From: CAG-1138 sp964495385
GTDB taxonomy: Bacteria > Bacillota > Clostridia > Christensenellales > CAG-917
Direction of reading: 5' to 3'
Assembly (NCBI GenBank): GCA_964495385.1
Contig: CAZBVO010000006.1
Location: 21,945-85,944 of the forward strand
DNA: 64,000 bases
Both the position numbers and the translations under genes were made by a program. Of the stretch, positions 35,086-42,601 are shown in pieces (the stretch's first letter is position 1; every line of letters begins with the position of its first letter). The notes under the pieces are model-generated. The model saw only the letters and a list, made by a program, of their open reading frames with translations. It was not told the origin of the DNA and searched no databases.

Positions 35086-35989
35086 CGTCATCGTTATAGG
35101 TGCGGGAGTTGCCGGCATGACTGCGGCCCTCAACGTTTTAAGAGGCGGCAAAAGTGTTTTGGTGTTGGAATCCGAAAGCTTCGGCGGGCAGGTAAGCTTT
35201 TCGCCGAGGGTTGAAAACGTTCCGTCCATAAAACAAATAAGCGGAAGCGAATTTGCCGACAATTTGTTTGAACAAATCACCGACCTCGGTGCCGATGTTG
35301 AGCTTGAAAAAGTGGTTAAAGTTGAAAAAACAGCAGATAAAACGTTTGTTGTGTCAACAGATTACGGCACGCACGTTGCCAAAGCGGTTATAATAGCAAC
35401 GGGTGTGAAGCACCGTCATATAGGCGTTGACAGAGAGGAAGAGCTTGTCGGGCGCGGCGTAAGTTATTGCGCCGTTTGTGACGGAGCGTTTTACGAAGGC
35501 GAGGACGTTGCCTTGATAGGCGATGCAAACACTGCTTTGCAGTACAGCTTGTTGCTGTCCAATTATTGCCGCAAGGTTTACGTGCTGACACTGTTCGATA
35601 AGTTTTTTGCCGACAAAATTTTGGTTGACAGATTGCGCATGCGCGACAACGTCGAAATTCATCACAATCTTTCGCTTAAGGAATTTTTGGGTGACGACGA
35701 GTTGACGGGAATTAGACTTGAAAACACCAAGGACGGAAGTGATTTTACGGTAGATTGCAAAGGGTGCTTTATATGCATCGGGCAAATTCCGGACAACAAA
35801 GTTTTTGAAAACATAGTAACTTTGGACAAGGCAGGGTACATCGTTGCGGACGAAAGTTGCACCACGGGTACCGACGGTGTGTTTGTGGCAGGCGATTGCC
35901 GAACCAAAAAAATGCGTCAAATCACCACTGCAGCGGCAGACGGTGCGACGGCGGCTTTTCTTGCCAACAATTATATCGACACGCTTTAA
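35078..35989 (+). CDS. Flavin thioredoxin/redoxin reductase, probably ferredoxin-dependent
   Basis: The 303-residue protein is TrxB-like: FAD motif VIGAGVAGMTAALN, redox pair C131-AV-C134 (SYCAVCDG) and the C-terminal GVFVAGDCR. In the second dinucleotide domain the NADPH motif is GDANTALQ (148 on), and the HRRxxxRA loop is missing (VYVLTLFDKFFADK). Absence of these elements is the described mark of clostridial ferredoxin-dependent flavin thioredoxin reductases. Its ATG overlaps the end of nrdD, so the likely electron path is ferredoxin to this protein to the CPNC domain of NrdD. Electron donor not proven. Confidence 0.85.
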   Translation: MHDVIVIGAGVAGMTAALNVLRGGKSVLVLESESFGGQVSFSPRVENVPSIKQISGSEFADNLFEQITDLGADVELEKVVKVEKTADKTFVVSTDYGTHVAKAVIIATGVKHRHIGVDREEELVGRGVSYCAVCDGAFYEGEDVALIGDANTALQYSLLLSNYCRKVYVLTLFDKFFADKILVDRLRMRDNVEIHHNLSLKEFLGDDELTGIRLENTKDGSDFTVDCKGCFICIGQIPDNKVFENIVTLDKAGYIVADESCTTGTDGVFVAGDCRTKKMRQITTAAADGATAAFLANNYIDTL

Positions 35990-36006
35990 GCCATATATTG
36001 TATAAA

Positions 36007-36033
36007 AAGACCGACGAAAATTTCGTCGGTCTT
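36007..36033. terminator. Bidirectional terminator after the reductase gene
   Basis: A 27-bp perfect palindrome (13-bp arms 36007-36019 and 36021-36033) has A on one side and T on the other. It lies between convergent genes. Confidence 0.8.
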
Positions 36034-36071
36034 AATTTATTTTTGGTTGGTTTGATTTTTTCCGTTTTGAT

Positions 36072-36599
36072 TTATCTTCCGCAGAAAGCGTCCGCAAAGC
36101 TTATTTTTCCGCCCCTGAAAAAGCTGCTTAATCTGCCGAAAACCGCTCCCGTTCCGTTTGTGGTCGAGTCGACGTACATATAGGTCACGCCCGCAATTTT
36201 TGCCGTGCGTTCCAAGCGTTCGGCCACGGTTTTGTCCTCAGGCAGTTTTTGCAGAAGACATATTTTGCTGTTTTTGTAGCTCAATGCCATGTGCTTGAGA
36301 AGGCGAGCATAGTCTTCAAAAAACCTGTCGTCCATAGGTTCGTTTTCGCCAAAGGAAACGAGTATGATGCGAGGATTTAGGTGTTTGAGCGCATCGTCCA
36401 CAATTTCCGTTGCCTGACGTACGGTCAAACCTTTCATGCTACGATTGTAAACCGCATAATCGGTTACTCGGCCCTGCATAAGGTCGTAAAAAGGGAAGTC
36501 GGACAGATAATCCGAGCCAAAAACGGCAATTTCTTCTTTGACGGCCATTTCGTTTAAAATTTTGAATCGTTTTGCTGTTTCGCTAAAAATATTTTCCAT
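36072..36599 (-). CDS. SGNH-hydrolase-like protein, catalytic block V not seen
   Basis: The 175-residue protein resembles the SGNH fold: block I FGSDYLSDF (degenerate GDS), block II YNRSMKGLTVRQA and block III LVSFGENEP. The DxxH of block V is not recognisable near the C-terminus, so activity is uncertain. There is no signal peptide. GAGGTGAT precedes the ATG, and the gene follows the SemiSWEET-like gene by 9 bp. It could be a small-molecule deacylase or an inactive relative. Confidence 0.6.
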   Translation of the reverse strand: MENIFSETAKRFKILNEMAVKEEIAVFGSDYLSDFPFYDLMQGRVTDYAVYNRSMKGLTVRQATEIVDDALKHLNPRIILVSFGENEPMDDRFFEDYARLLKHMALSYKNSKICLLQKLPEDKTVAERLERTAKIAGVTYMYVDSTTNGTGAVFGRLSSFFRGGKISFADAFCGR

Positions 36600-36608
36600 G
36601 GTATCACC

Positions 36609-36965
36609 TCATGCTTTTGCTTTTGCGGCAACGGGTTGCAGGTCGGCTTTTGCGGATTTTGCGTTGTCGGCGGTTTCTTGGGTGTTGTTCTCTTTGTGTT
36701 CTGCCGCTTCGTTATGCTTGTTTACAATGGACACCGCAAGGTCGGTGGAGACCACTGCAAGGTTCAAAACGTACAGCCAAAAAACGTAGGTTGTGTTGCC
36801 GGCGGCCAGTTTGCTGACGATGCCGCAGACGTAACCTAAGATGATGACCGCGGTAAAAACAAGGCTCTTTCCTTTGGTCGATTTGGATTTGATGCTTTTT
36901 ACCACGGAAATCGGCCAGGATATTCCGAAGCAGACAAGCATTAGTACTTCAAAAATTTCAGACAT
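36609..36965 (-). CDS. PQ-loop/SemiSWEET-like small membrane protein
   Basis: The 118-residue protein has three predicted transmembrane helices: FEVLMLVCFGISWPISVVKS, then SLVFTAVIILGYVCGIVSKL, then TTYVFWLYVLNLAVVSTDLA. The short basic loop KSIKSKSTKGKS lies after a WP turn. This is the triple-helix unit of SemiSWEET/PQ-loop proteins, which dimerise to form a small solute pore. A hydrophilic Ala/Lys/Glu tail of about 40 residues follows. AAAGGAG precedes the ATG. It is divergent from a LysR gene, a possible regulator. Confidence 0.65.
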   Translation of the reverse strand: MSEIFEVLMLVCFGISWPISVVKSIKSKSTKGKSLVFTAVIILGYVCGIVSKLAAGNTTYVFWLYVLNLAVVSTDLAVSIVNKHNEAAEHKENNTQETADNAKSAKADLQPVAAKAKA

Positions 36966-37004
36966 AAAAAACTCCTTTTGCTTTCGTTCCCCTGCATTAT
37001 ACGC

Positions 37005-37033
37005 TTGACAAATAATAATGTATAATATATATT
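37005..37033 (+). promoter_or_regulatory. Promoter of the LysR gene
   Basis: TTGACA (37005-37010), 17-bp spacer, TATATT (37028-37033). A TATAAT on the minus strand (37002-36997) may serve the divergent SemiSWEET operon. Confidence 0.65.
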
Positions 37034-37066
37034 TTTTATGTAAACGATAACTTTGAGGTATGAATT

Positions 37067-37933
37067 ATGGAGCTTAATCAACTTAGATATTTTTATGAAG
37101 CGGCACGGCTGGAGCACATAACTCAGGCGGCGGAGAATTTGCACGTCGCACAGCCTGCTTTGACGAAATCCATAAGGGCGCTGGAAGAGGAACTTGGAGT
37201 AAAACTTTTTTACAAATCGGGCAGACGGGTTAAGCTGACCGATTACGGCAAATTTTTGCTGGAAAAAGCAAAACCGATTTTGGGCGAACTGGACGTTCTG
37301 CCTCAAACCATCGAAAAGTTGGTGGATATGGAACAGCACACCGTTTGGATAAACGTGCTGGCAGGTTCTACTTTTATAACCAACGTTATCATAAAATTTA
37401 AAAAACAAAATCCGGACGTTATTTTCAAAATGACGCAAAAGGAAAACGAGACGGGTTGCGACATTATGGTTCTCACCAACACAAACCGTCCCGACAACAC
37501 CGTCAAAACCAAAAAAAGAGGCGTAGTGGAAGAAAAGGTTTTTATTGCCGTGCCTGCCCAGTCCGAGCTTGCCGAAAAAGACGAAATCGACTTGTGGGAT
37601 TTGAGGTTCAGCGAGTTTATAACGCTGTCCGGCTCGAGGCGATTCCGTCCGCTGTGCGACGCGTACTGCGCATACGCGGGTTTCAAGCCGCACGTCGTGT
37701 TTGAAAGCGACAGCCTCATTGCCGTCAAAAATCTTATTGCCGCAGGTGTCGGCGTGGCGTTTTGGCCGGAGTTCAGCTGGGGTAAAATCGACAAAAGTCA
37801 CATGAAACTCGTGAACATAAAAAACCCCGAATGTCAAAGGGAAATCATCGTTTATTTGACGGACAACCGCACCTCGCCCGTATGTGAAAAGTTTTTTGAT
37901 TTTTTGCTTTCAGAACTCAAAAACCGCAGATAA
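37067..37933 (+). CDS. LysR-family transcriptional regulator
   Basis: The 288-residue protein has the LysR N-terminal winged helix (MELNQLRYFYEAARLEHITQAAENLHVAQPALTKSIRALEEELG) and a periplasmic-binding-like effector domain. It is divergent from the SemiSWEET-like and SGNH-like pair across about 100 bp, the usual geometry for a LysR regulator and its target. The effector is unknown. GAGGTAT lies before the ATG. Confidence 0.88.
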   Translation: MELNQLRYFYEAARLEHITQAAENLHVAQPALTKSIRALEEELGVKLFYKSGRRVKLTDYGKFLLEKAKPILGELDVLPQTIEKLVDMEQHTVWINVLAGSTFITNVIIKFKKQNPDVIFKMTQKENETGCDIMVLTNTNRPDNTVKTKKRGVVEEKVFIAVPAQSELAEKDEIDLWDLRFSEFITLSGSRRFRPLCDAYCAYAGFKPHVVFESDSLIAVKNLIAAGVGVAFWPEFSWGKIDKSHMKLVNIKNPECQREIIVYLTDNRTSPVCEKFFDFLLSELKNRR

Positions 37934-37950
37934 AGTGTCAAAAACAATCA

Positions 37951-37976
37951 AAAAAAGCCCCGTTTGGGGCTTTTTT
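37951..37976. terminator. Bidirectional terminator between lysR and nrdG
   Basis: A-rich arm then GCCCC (37957-37961), loop GTTT, GGGGC (37966-37970) and T run. The nrdG stop codon overlaps its edge. Confidence 0.85.
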
Positions 37977-38664
37977 AATATCCTCGCAATAAGGCGGAAG
38001 GGACGTATTTTTTAAGTGTTTCCAAAAACTTTAGGGCATCGGATTCGTCGACGGCTTCGAGCCCGTCCGAAATGCAGCTGTCGCGAGGGACAAAGCGTTG
38101 CAGGTAAAATGCTTTTGCTCCCTTTAAAAGTTTTCCTATTTTTTCCATATCGTCGGCGGTATGGAAATTTTTCACCAGAGTGGTTCGAAATTCGTAGTCC
38201 ACTCCGCAGGTCATCAAAAAGCGAGCGGTTTCTTCAATTTGTGCCGTGCCGTACAGTTTTAGTCCTGCGGTGACGGCATATTTTTCGGGGCTGTTTTTTA
38301 CGTCCATGGCCACGTAATCGACGAGGCCGCCCGAAACGAGGTCCTTAACCGTGTCCGGGCGTGTGCCGTTGGTGTCCAATTTTGTCAGATAGCCCATCGA
38401 TTTGACTTTTTCGAGAAAGGTTTTAAGTTCGGGTTGCAGGGTAGGTTCACCGCCCGAGACGCACACGGCATCCACCAGTCCTTTGCGTTTTTCGAGATAG
38501 GAAAATATTTCGTCCTCTAAAATTTTAGGTTGTTTCGAGTCCAAAACCAGTCCCGAATTGTGGCAAAACGGGCATCGGAAATTGCACCCGGCCGTAAAAA
38601 CGGTGCAGGTGACTTTGTCGGTAAAGTCGACGAGAGAAAATTTTTCCATGCCGCAAATTATCAT
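37975..38664 (-). CDS. nrdG: Anaerobic ribonucleotide reductase activase (radical SAM)
   Basis: The 229-residue radical-SAM protein has the cluster motif C27-NFR-C31-PF-C34 (TAGCNFRCPFCHNSGLV), GGEPTLQ, KLDTNGTRPD and a late RFVPRDSCI. This matches the class III reductase activating-protein family of the longer, PflA-like type. It would install the glycyl radical on NrdD. The ATG at 38664 follows AGAGGTAA; the frame opens eight codons upstream without such a site. It is on the opposite strand about 3 kb from nrdD. A pyruvate-formate-lyase-type activase for another enzyme is the main alternative. Confidence 0.85.
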   Translation of the reverse strand: MIICGMEKFSLVDFTDKVTCTVFTAGCNFRCPFCHNSGLVLDSKQPKILEDEIFSYLEKRKGLVDAVCVSGGEPTLQPELKTFLEKVKSMGYLTKLDTNGTRPDTVKDLVSGGLVDYVAMDVKNSPEKYAVTAGLKLYGTAQIEETARFLMTCGVDYEFRTTLVKNFHTADDMEKIGKLLKGAKAFYLQRFVPRDSCISDGLEAVDESDALKFLETLKKYVPSALLRGY

Positions 38665-38759
38665 TTTTTTACCTCTACTTAACCACAATGTCTGTTTATA
38701 TTATTATACGATATAAAGTCGGCGAAGTAAAGAATTTTTGCCTCAAATCGTCAAATACG

Positions 38760-38790
38760 AGCCTGCGTTTTGCGCCTAAAACGGCAGGCT
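38760..38790. other. Hairpin in the nrdG-xpt intergenic region
   Basis: AGCCTGC (38760-38766) pairs with GCAGGCT (38784-38790), and an inner GTTTT/AAAAC pairing follows a one-base bulge. It is not placed to end either gene. Apart from this, the xpt promoter and the riboswitch, I see nothing in 38665-39065. Confidence 0.5.
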
Positions 38791-38853
38791 TGTTGCACTT
38801 TTTTGCATAAATAAAAATATTGCCTCAACTTTTTGAAATTGCCGCTTTTTCTG

Positions 38854-38882
38854 TTGACAACCCGGGTTTTTTGTGTTATTTT
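38854..38882 (+). promoter_or_regulatory. Promoter of the riboswitch-xpt transcript
   Basis: TTGACA (38854-38859), 17-bp spacer, TATTTT (38877-38882), about 30 bp before the aptamer. Confidence 0.7.
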
Positions 38883-38913
38883 GTAGGCGTCTTCGGACAC
38901 AATCGAATACTTG

Positions 38914-38980
38914 CCAATATAGGTTTGAACATGACGGCTCAAACGTTTCTACCGCACACCGAAAAAGATGCGACTATTGG
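38914..38980 (+). ncRNA. Purine (guanine-type) riboswitch aptamer
   Basis: The invariant J2/3 segment GTTTCTACC (38945-38953) and the 3' core GACTAT (38972-38977) identify a purine riboswitch. The cytosine in GACTAT at the position equivalent to C74 predicts guanine or hypoxanthine rather than adenine. P1 is CCAATA (38914-38919) with TATTGG (38975-38980). P2 is GTTTGA (38923-38928) with TCAAAC (38939-38944). L2 ends in GG, and L3 holds the CC that would pair with it. J1/2 is TAG rather than the common TAA. It lies before xpt, the classical target. Confidence 0.88.
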
Positions 38981-39022
38981 AACTATCGAAAGGGAGAATC
39001 CTCCCTTGAGGTATCTGTATTG

Positions 39023-39048
39023 GCAGACAAATTTTTGTCTGCTTTTTT
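39023..39048 (+). terminator. Riboswitch-controlled terminator before xpt
   Basis: GCAGACAAA (39023-39031) pairs with TTTGTCTGC (39034-39042) and six T follow. Its first three bases are also part of TATTGGCA (39018-39025), which can pair with the 5' strand of aptamer P1. Confidence 0.85.
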
Positions 39049-39065
39049 GTTTTTTAAGGAGTTTT

Positions 39066-39650
39066 ATGGAATTGCTTGAACGGCGAATTTTATCGGAAGG
39101 AAAGGTGCTTGACGGCGGCGTCTTGAAAGTAGGAAGCTTTTTGAATCAACGCATCGACACGTCGCTGTTGGGGCAGATGGCCGATGAGGCGGCAAAGCTT
39201 TTCGAGGGCGAGGCCGTCGACAAAATTCTTACCGTCGAGGCATCGGGAATCGCCTTTGCCGTAGCGGTGGCCTTAAAATTTAAGGCAGACGTGGTGGTTG
39301 CGAAAAAACACCGTTCGTCCAACGTTTCGGGTGATTGCTTCGAGGCGGAAGCGGCAAGTTTCACGCACGGCGGAACAAACAAAATTATTGTCGAGAAGGA
39401 TTATCTTTCAAAAGGCGACAGAATTTTGATATGCGACGATTTTTTGGCCGAAGGCAATGCGATGCAGGCACTTTTGGACATCGCGGCCGAGGCGCAGGCT
39501 CGAGTTGTGGGCTGTTTGGCGGAAATAGAAAAAGGCTTCCAGGGCGGAGGCGACAGATTGAGAGATAAGGGTGTGAACGTTAAGTCTTTGGCGATAGTAG
39601 AGGATATGTCGGACGGGAAAATAGTTTTCCGGCAAAACAACCGAATGTAA
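39066..39650 (+). CDS. xpt: Xanthine phosphoribosyltransferase
   Basis: The 194-residue protein has the length and sequence pattern of Xpt, which converts xanthine (and guanine) with PRPP to the nucleotide. LNQRIDTSLLGQMADE, the PRPP loop RILICDDFLAEGNAM and IVEKDYLSKGD are typical. AAGGAG precedes the ATG at 39066. Expression should be switched off when guanine fills the upstream riboswitch. No terminator separates it from the BMP lipoprotein gene 44 bp downstream. Confidence 0.95.
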   Translation: MELLERRILSEGKVLDGGVLKVGSFLNQRIDTSLLGQMADEAAKLFEGEAVDKILTVEASGIAFAVAVALKFKADVVVAKKHRSSNVSGDCFEAEAASFTHGGTNKIIVEKDYLSKGDRILICDDFLAEGNAMQALLDIAAEAQARVVGCLAEIEKGFQGGGDRLRDKGVNVKSLAIVEDMSDGKIVFRQNNRM

Positions 39651-39694
39651 ATTTTTTACATAAAACTAAACTGGCGAAAGCCGAAGGAGACACT

Positions 39695-40984
39695 ATGAAA
39701 AAGATTTTTAGTTTACTGTTGTGTGTAGCGGTTATTGCGGGCATGTGCGTAAGTTTTGCTGCTTGCGGCGGCGACAGCGATGCGGACATCACGGTCGGCG
39801 TCATCTGGGTGGGCGACATCACCGAAGGCTACACCGAAGCACACATCAAGGGTGTTGAACAAGCAGTTGCCAACATCGAAGCTTCCGGCAAAAAAGTGAA
39901 AGTTATCACCAAAGAAAAGGTCAAGGAAGACGATTCTTGTTTGACTGCCGCCAAGGATTTGGTTGCAGAAGGCTGCTCGCTTATCTTCTCCAACAGCTAT
40001 GGCCATCAGGATTTTATGCACATTGCGGCTCAGGAATATCCTGAAGTTACTTTTGTTGCCTGCACCGGCGATTATGCCGCTTTGACAGGTCTTAACAACT
40101 ACAAAAACGCATTCACCTACTGCTACGAAGGCAGATACGTCAGCGGTGTGGTTGCGGGTATGAAGCTTAAAGAGCTTATGGACAACGGCACCGTTTCCAA
40201 AACCGCAACTCCGTCCAGCTTTGACGGCGACAACGTAAAAATCGGTTACGTCGGCGCATACACTTATGCCGAAGTTATTTCGGGTTACACCGCATTCTTG
40301 CTTGGCGTAAGATCCATCGTTCCAAACGTTGTAATGCAGGTTCAGTTCACCGATAGCTGGTTCAATATCGACGACGAAGCCGCTGCGGCAAAAATTTTGG
40401 TCAACAACGGTTGCGTCATCATCGGTCAGCACGCCGACAGCACGGGCGCTCCGTCCCAGGTCGAACAGCTGCTTAAAGAAGGCAAGGTTTGCTATTCCGT
40501 CGGATACAACGTCGATATGCTTTCGGTTGCTCCTAACGCGGCTTTGACTTCCGCAACCAACGATTGGTCCGTTTATTACGAATATGCAATCCGAGCAGCT
40601 TTGGCAGGCGAAGAAATTTCCGTCAACTGGGCAAAGGGCTACGGCCGCACGGCAACTGAAAGCGATGCAGTAGGCATCACCACGCTCGGTCAATCCGTTG
40701 CAACAGGCACCGAACAAAAGGTCAACGAAGTTATCGCAAGCATCAAAGCAGGCACTTTGCACGTTTTCGATTGCAGCACCTTCACGGTAGACGGCGCAAG
40801 CCTTACCACGATGTCGTTTGACTCGACCATCATCGATTTTTCTACTGGCAACGTTAAATTCCAAGGCAGCGTAAACGAAGCAATCAAAACCGACGGCAAC
40901 GTTAAATATTTTGCCGAATCCGAATTCCGCTCCGCACCGTACTTCTCGTTGAAAATCGACGGAATCGTTTGGCTTAACAAATAA
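39695..40984 (+). CDS. BMP-family nucleoside-binding lipoprotein (ABC transporter)
   Basis: The 429-residue protein has a lipoprotein signal (hydrophobic h-region, lipobox FAAC with C24) and then a BMP/PnrA-type binding domain: VGVIWVGDITEGYTEAHIKGVEQA, SYGHQDFMHIAAQEYPEVTFV, GRYVSGVVAG. Such proteins bind purine nucleosides and feed the ABC permease encoded next. GAAGGAG precedes the ATG. Its place behind a riboswitch-controlled xpt supports a purine-salvage role. It is anchored outside the membrane. Confidence 0.92.
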   Translation: MKKIFSLLLCVAVIAGMCVSFAACGGDSDADITVGVIWVGDITEGYTEAHIKGVEQAVANIEASGKKVKVITKEKVKEDDSCLTAAKDLVAEGCSLIFSNSYGHQDFMHIAAQEYPEVTFVACTGDYAALTGLNNYKNAFTYCYEGRYVSGVVAGMKLKELMDNGTVSKTATPSSFDGDNVKIGYVGAYTYAEVISGYTAFLLGVRSIVPNVVMQVQFTDSWFNIDDEAAAAKILVNNGCVIIGQHADSTGAPSQVEQLLKEGKVCYSVGYNVDMLSVAPNAALTSATNDWSVYYEYAIRAALAGEEISVNWAKGYGRTATESDAVGITTLGQSVATGTEQKVNEVIASIKAGTLHVFDCSTFTVDGASLTTMSFDSTIIDFSTGNVKFQGSVNEAIKTDGNVKYFAESEFRSAPYFSLKIDGIVWLNK

Positions 40985-41001
40985 TTTTCACCAAAACAAA
41001 A

Positions 41002-41026
41002 GGAGAGGCGAGCAAATCGCCTCTCC
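41002..41026 (+). other. Hairpin between the binding-protein and ATPase genes
   Basis: A perfect 10-bp stem, GGAGAGGCGA (41002-41011) with TCGCCTCTCC (41017-41026). A T-rich stretch follows only after eight bases, so it is a partial terminator or an mRNA-stabilising end. Either would leave more binding-protein mRNA than transporter mRNA. Confidence 0.6.
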
Positions 41027-41050
41027 GCTATTTCTTTTTTTGAGTTTAAA

Positions 41051-42601
41051 ATGGAACAAAACGTAAAACAGGCCATAAGGCTGAGAAACATTTCTAAAAG
41101 GTTTGGCGACGTTTACGCCAACAAAAACATTGACATCGAAATCAATTACGGTGAAATTTTGTCGCTTTTGGGTGAAAACGGGAGCGGCAAAACCACCCTT
41201 ATGAATATACTTTCGGGCATTTATTATCCCGACGAAGGCACCGTTGAAGTGAATGGTGAAGAGGTTAAAATTCTATCTCCGAAGGACAGTTTTGACCTCG
41301 GGATAGGCATGGTTCATCAGCACTTTAAGCTGGTGGACGTTTTTACCGCAACCGAAAACATCGTATTGGGGCTTAAGGGCAAATTTGTGCTCGACAGAAA
41401 GCAGGCGGCAAAAAAAATCAAGGAGCTTGCCGACAGATACGGCTTTGACATCGATCCCGACAAAAAGATTTACGATATGTCCGTATCTGAAAAACAAACG
41501 GTTGAAATCGTTAAGATTTTGTATAGGGGCGCAAACATACTTATCCTTGACGAGCCTACCGCTGTTTTGACACCGCAAGAAACGGAAAAGCTGTTTAAAG
41601 TGCTTAAACGCATGAAAGAAGACGGCAAATCGGTTATTATCATCACCCACAAGCTTAATGAAGTCATGGAGATTTCCGACCGAGTGGCGATACTGAGGAA
41701 GGGCGAATTCGTTGCCTCTGTTGCCACAAACAAAACTTCCGAAACCGAACTTACCGAAATGATGGTGGGCGAAAAAGTGGAGCTTAACATCCGTCGCAGC
41801 GAGCCTAAGGACCGAAAAGTTAAGCTTGAAATACGCAATTTGACTTGTCGCGACAAATACGGAGTGACGGCTTTGGACAACGTTTCGTTTGACGTTTTCA
41901 GCGGCGAAATTTTGGGCATAGCAGGCGTTTCGGGAAGCGGTCAGCGCGAATTGCTCGAATCGGTTGCGGGTTTGCAAAAGTGCGCAGACGGCAGTGTAAT
42001 CGACTATTGCCACAACGACGGTTCGGTGCATCATCTTACCTCCAAGTCGCCGAGGGAGATAAAAGACTTGGGAATATCGCTCGCATTCGTTCCCGAGGAC
42101 AGGTTGGGCATGGGGCTTGTCGGAAACATGGGCATGACCGGCAATATGCTTATAAGAAGTTATCGCAACGGCCATCTGCCGTTTTTGGATACGGTATCGC
42201 CTAAAAATCTGGCAACGGACATCAAAGAAAGGCTGTCGGTTTTGACGCCGTCGGTGTCCACGCCGGTGCGCAGGCTTTCGGGCGGCAACGTTCAAAAAGT
42301 TTTGGTCGGGCGCGAAATCGCCAATGCGCCGTCGGTGCTTATGACCGCTTACGCCGTGCGAGGATTGGATATCAACACGTCGTACGTTATCTACAACATT
42401 TTGAACGAGCAGAAAGAAAAGGGCGTTGCTGTCGTTTACGTCGGAGAAGATTTGGACGTGCTGCTTGCGCTTTCCGACAGAATACTTGTGCTTTGCGGCG
42501 GCAAGGTCAGCGGAATTGTCGATGCACGGACCGCAACCAAACAACAGATTGGCGCACTTATGACAAAGCATACGGAGGGACGTGATGAACTCAACGGCTA
42601 A
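41051..42601 (+). CDS. Nucleoside ABC transporter, duplicated ATPase subunit
   Basis: The 516-residue protein contains two ABC ATPase domains. The first is complete: Walker A GENGSGKTT, signature MSVSEKQTVEI and Walker B ILILDEP. The second is degenerate in Walker A (GVSGSGQRELL, lysine replaced), has signature LSGGNVQKV and Walker B LMTAYAVRGLD; this asymmetry is normal for the BMP/ribose-type family. Only a weak GAG precedes the ATG, so translation may be low. It overlaps the first permease gene. Confidence 0.92.
   Translation: MEQNVKQAIRLRNISKRFGDVYANKNIDIEINYGEILSLLGENGSGKTTLMNILSGIYYPDEGTVEVNGEEVKILSPKDSFDLGIGMVHQHFKLVDVFTATENIVLGLKGKFVLDRKQAAKKIKELADRYGFDIDPDKKIYDMSVSEKQTVEIVKILYRGANILILDEPTAVLTPQETEKLFKVLKRMKEDGKSVIIITHKLNEVMEISDRVAILRKGEFVASVATNKTSETELTEMMVGEKVELNIRRSEPKDRKVKLEIRNLTCRDKYGVTALDNVSFDVFSGEILGIAGVSGSGQRELLESVAGLQKCADGSVIDYCHNDGSVHHLTSKSPREIKDLGISLAFVPEDRLGMGLVGNMGMTGNMLIRSYRNGHLPFLDTVSPKNLATDIKERLSVLTPSVSTPVRRLSGGNVQKVLVGREIANAPSVLMTAYAVRGLDINTSYVIYNILNEQKEKGVAVVYVGEDLDVLLALSDRILVLCGGKVSGIVDARTATKQQIGALMTKHTEGRDELNG

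Noticed and set aside
38683..38698. Possible NrdR box before nrdG (CCACAATGTCTGTTTA)
   Set aside because: Only one half-site matches and there is no second box at 31-32 bp on either side.
41051..42601. Degenerate second Walker A of the ABC ATPase as a defect
   Set aside because: Loss of the lysine in the second domain is normal in this transporter family.
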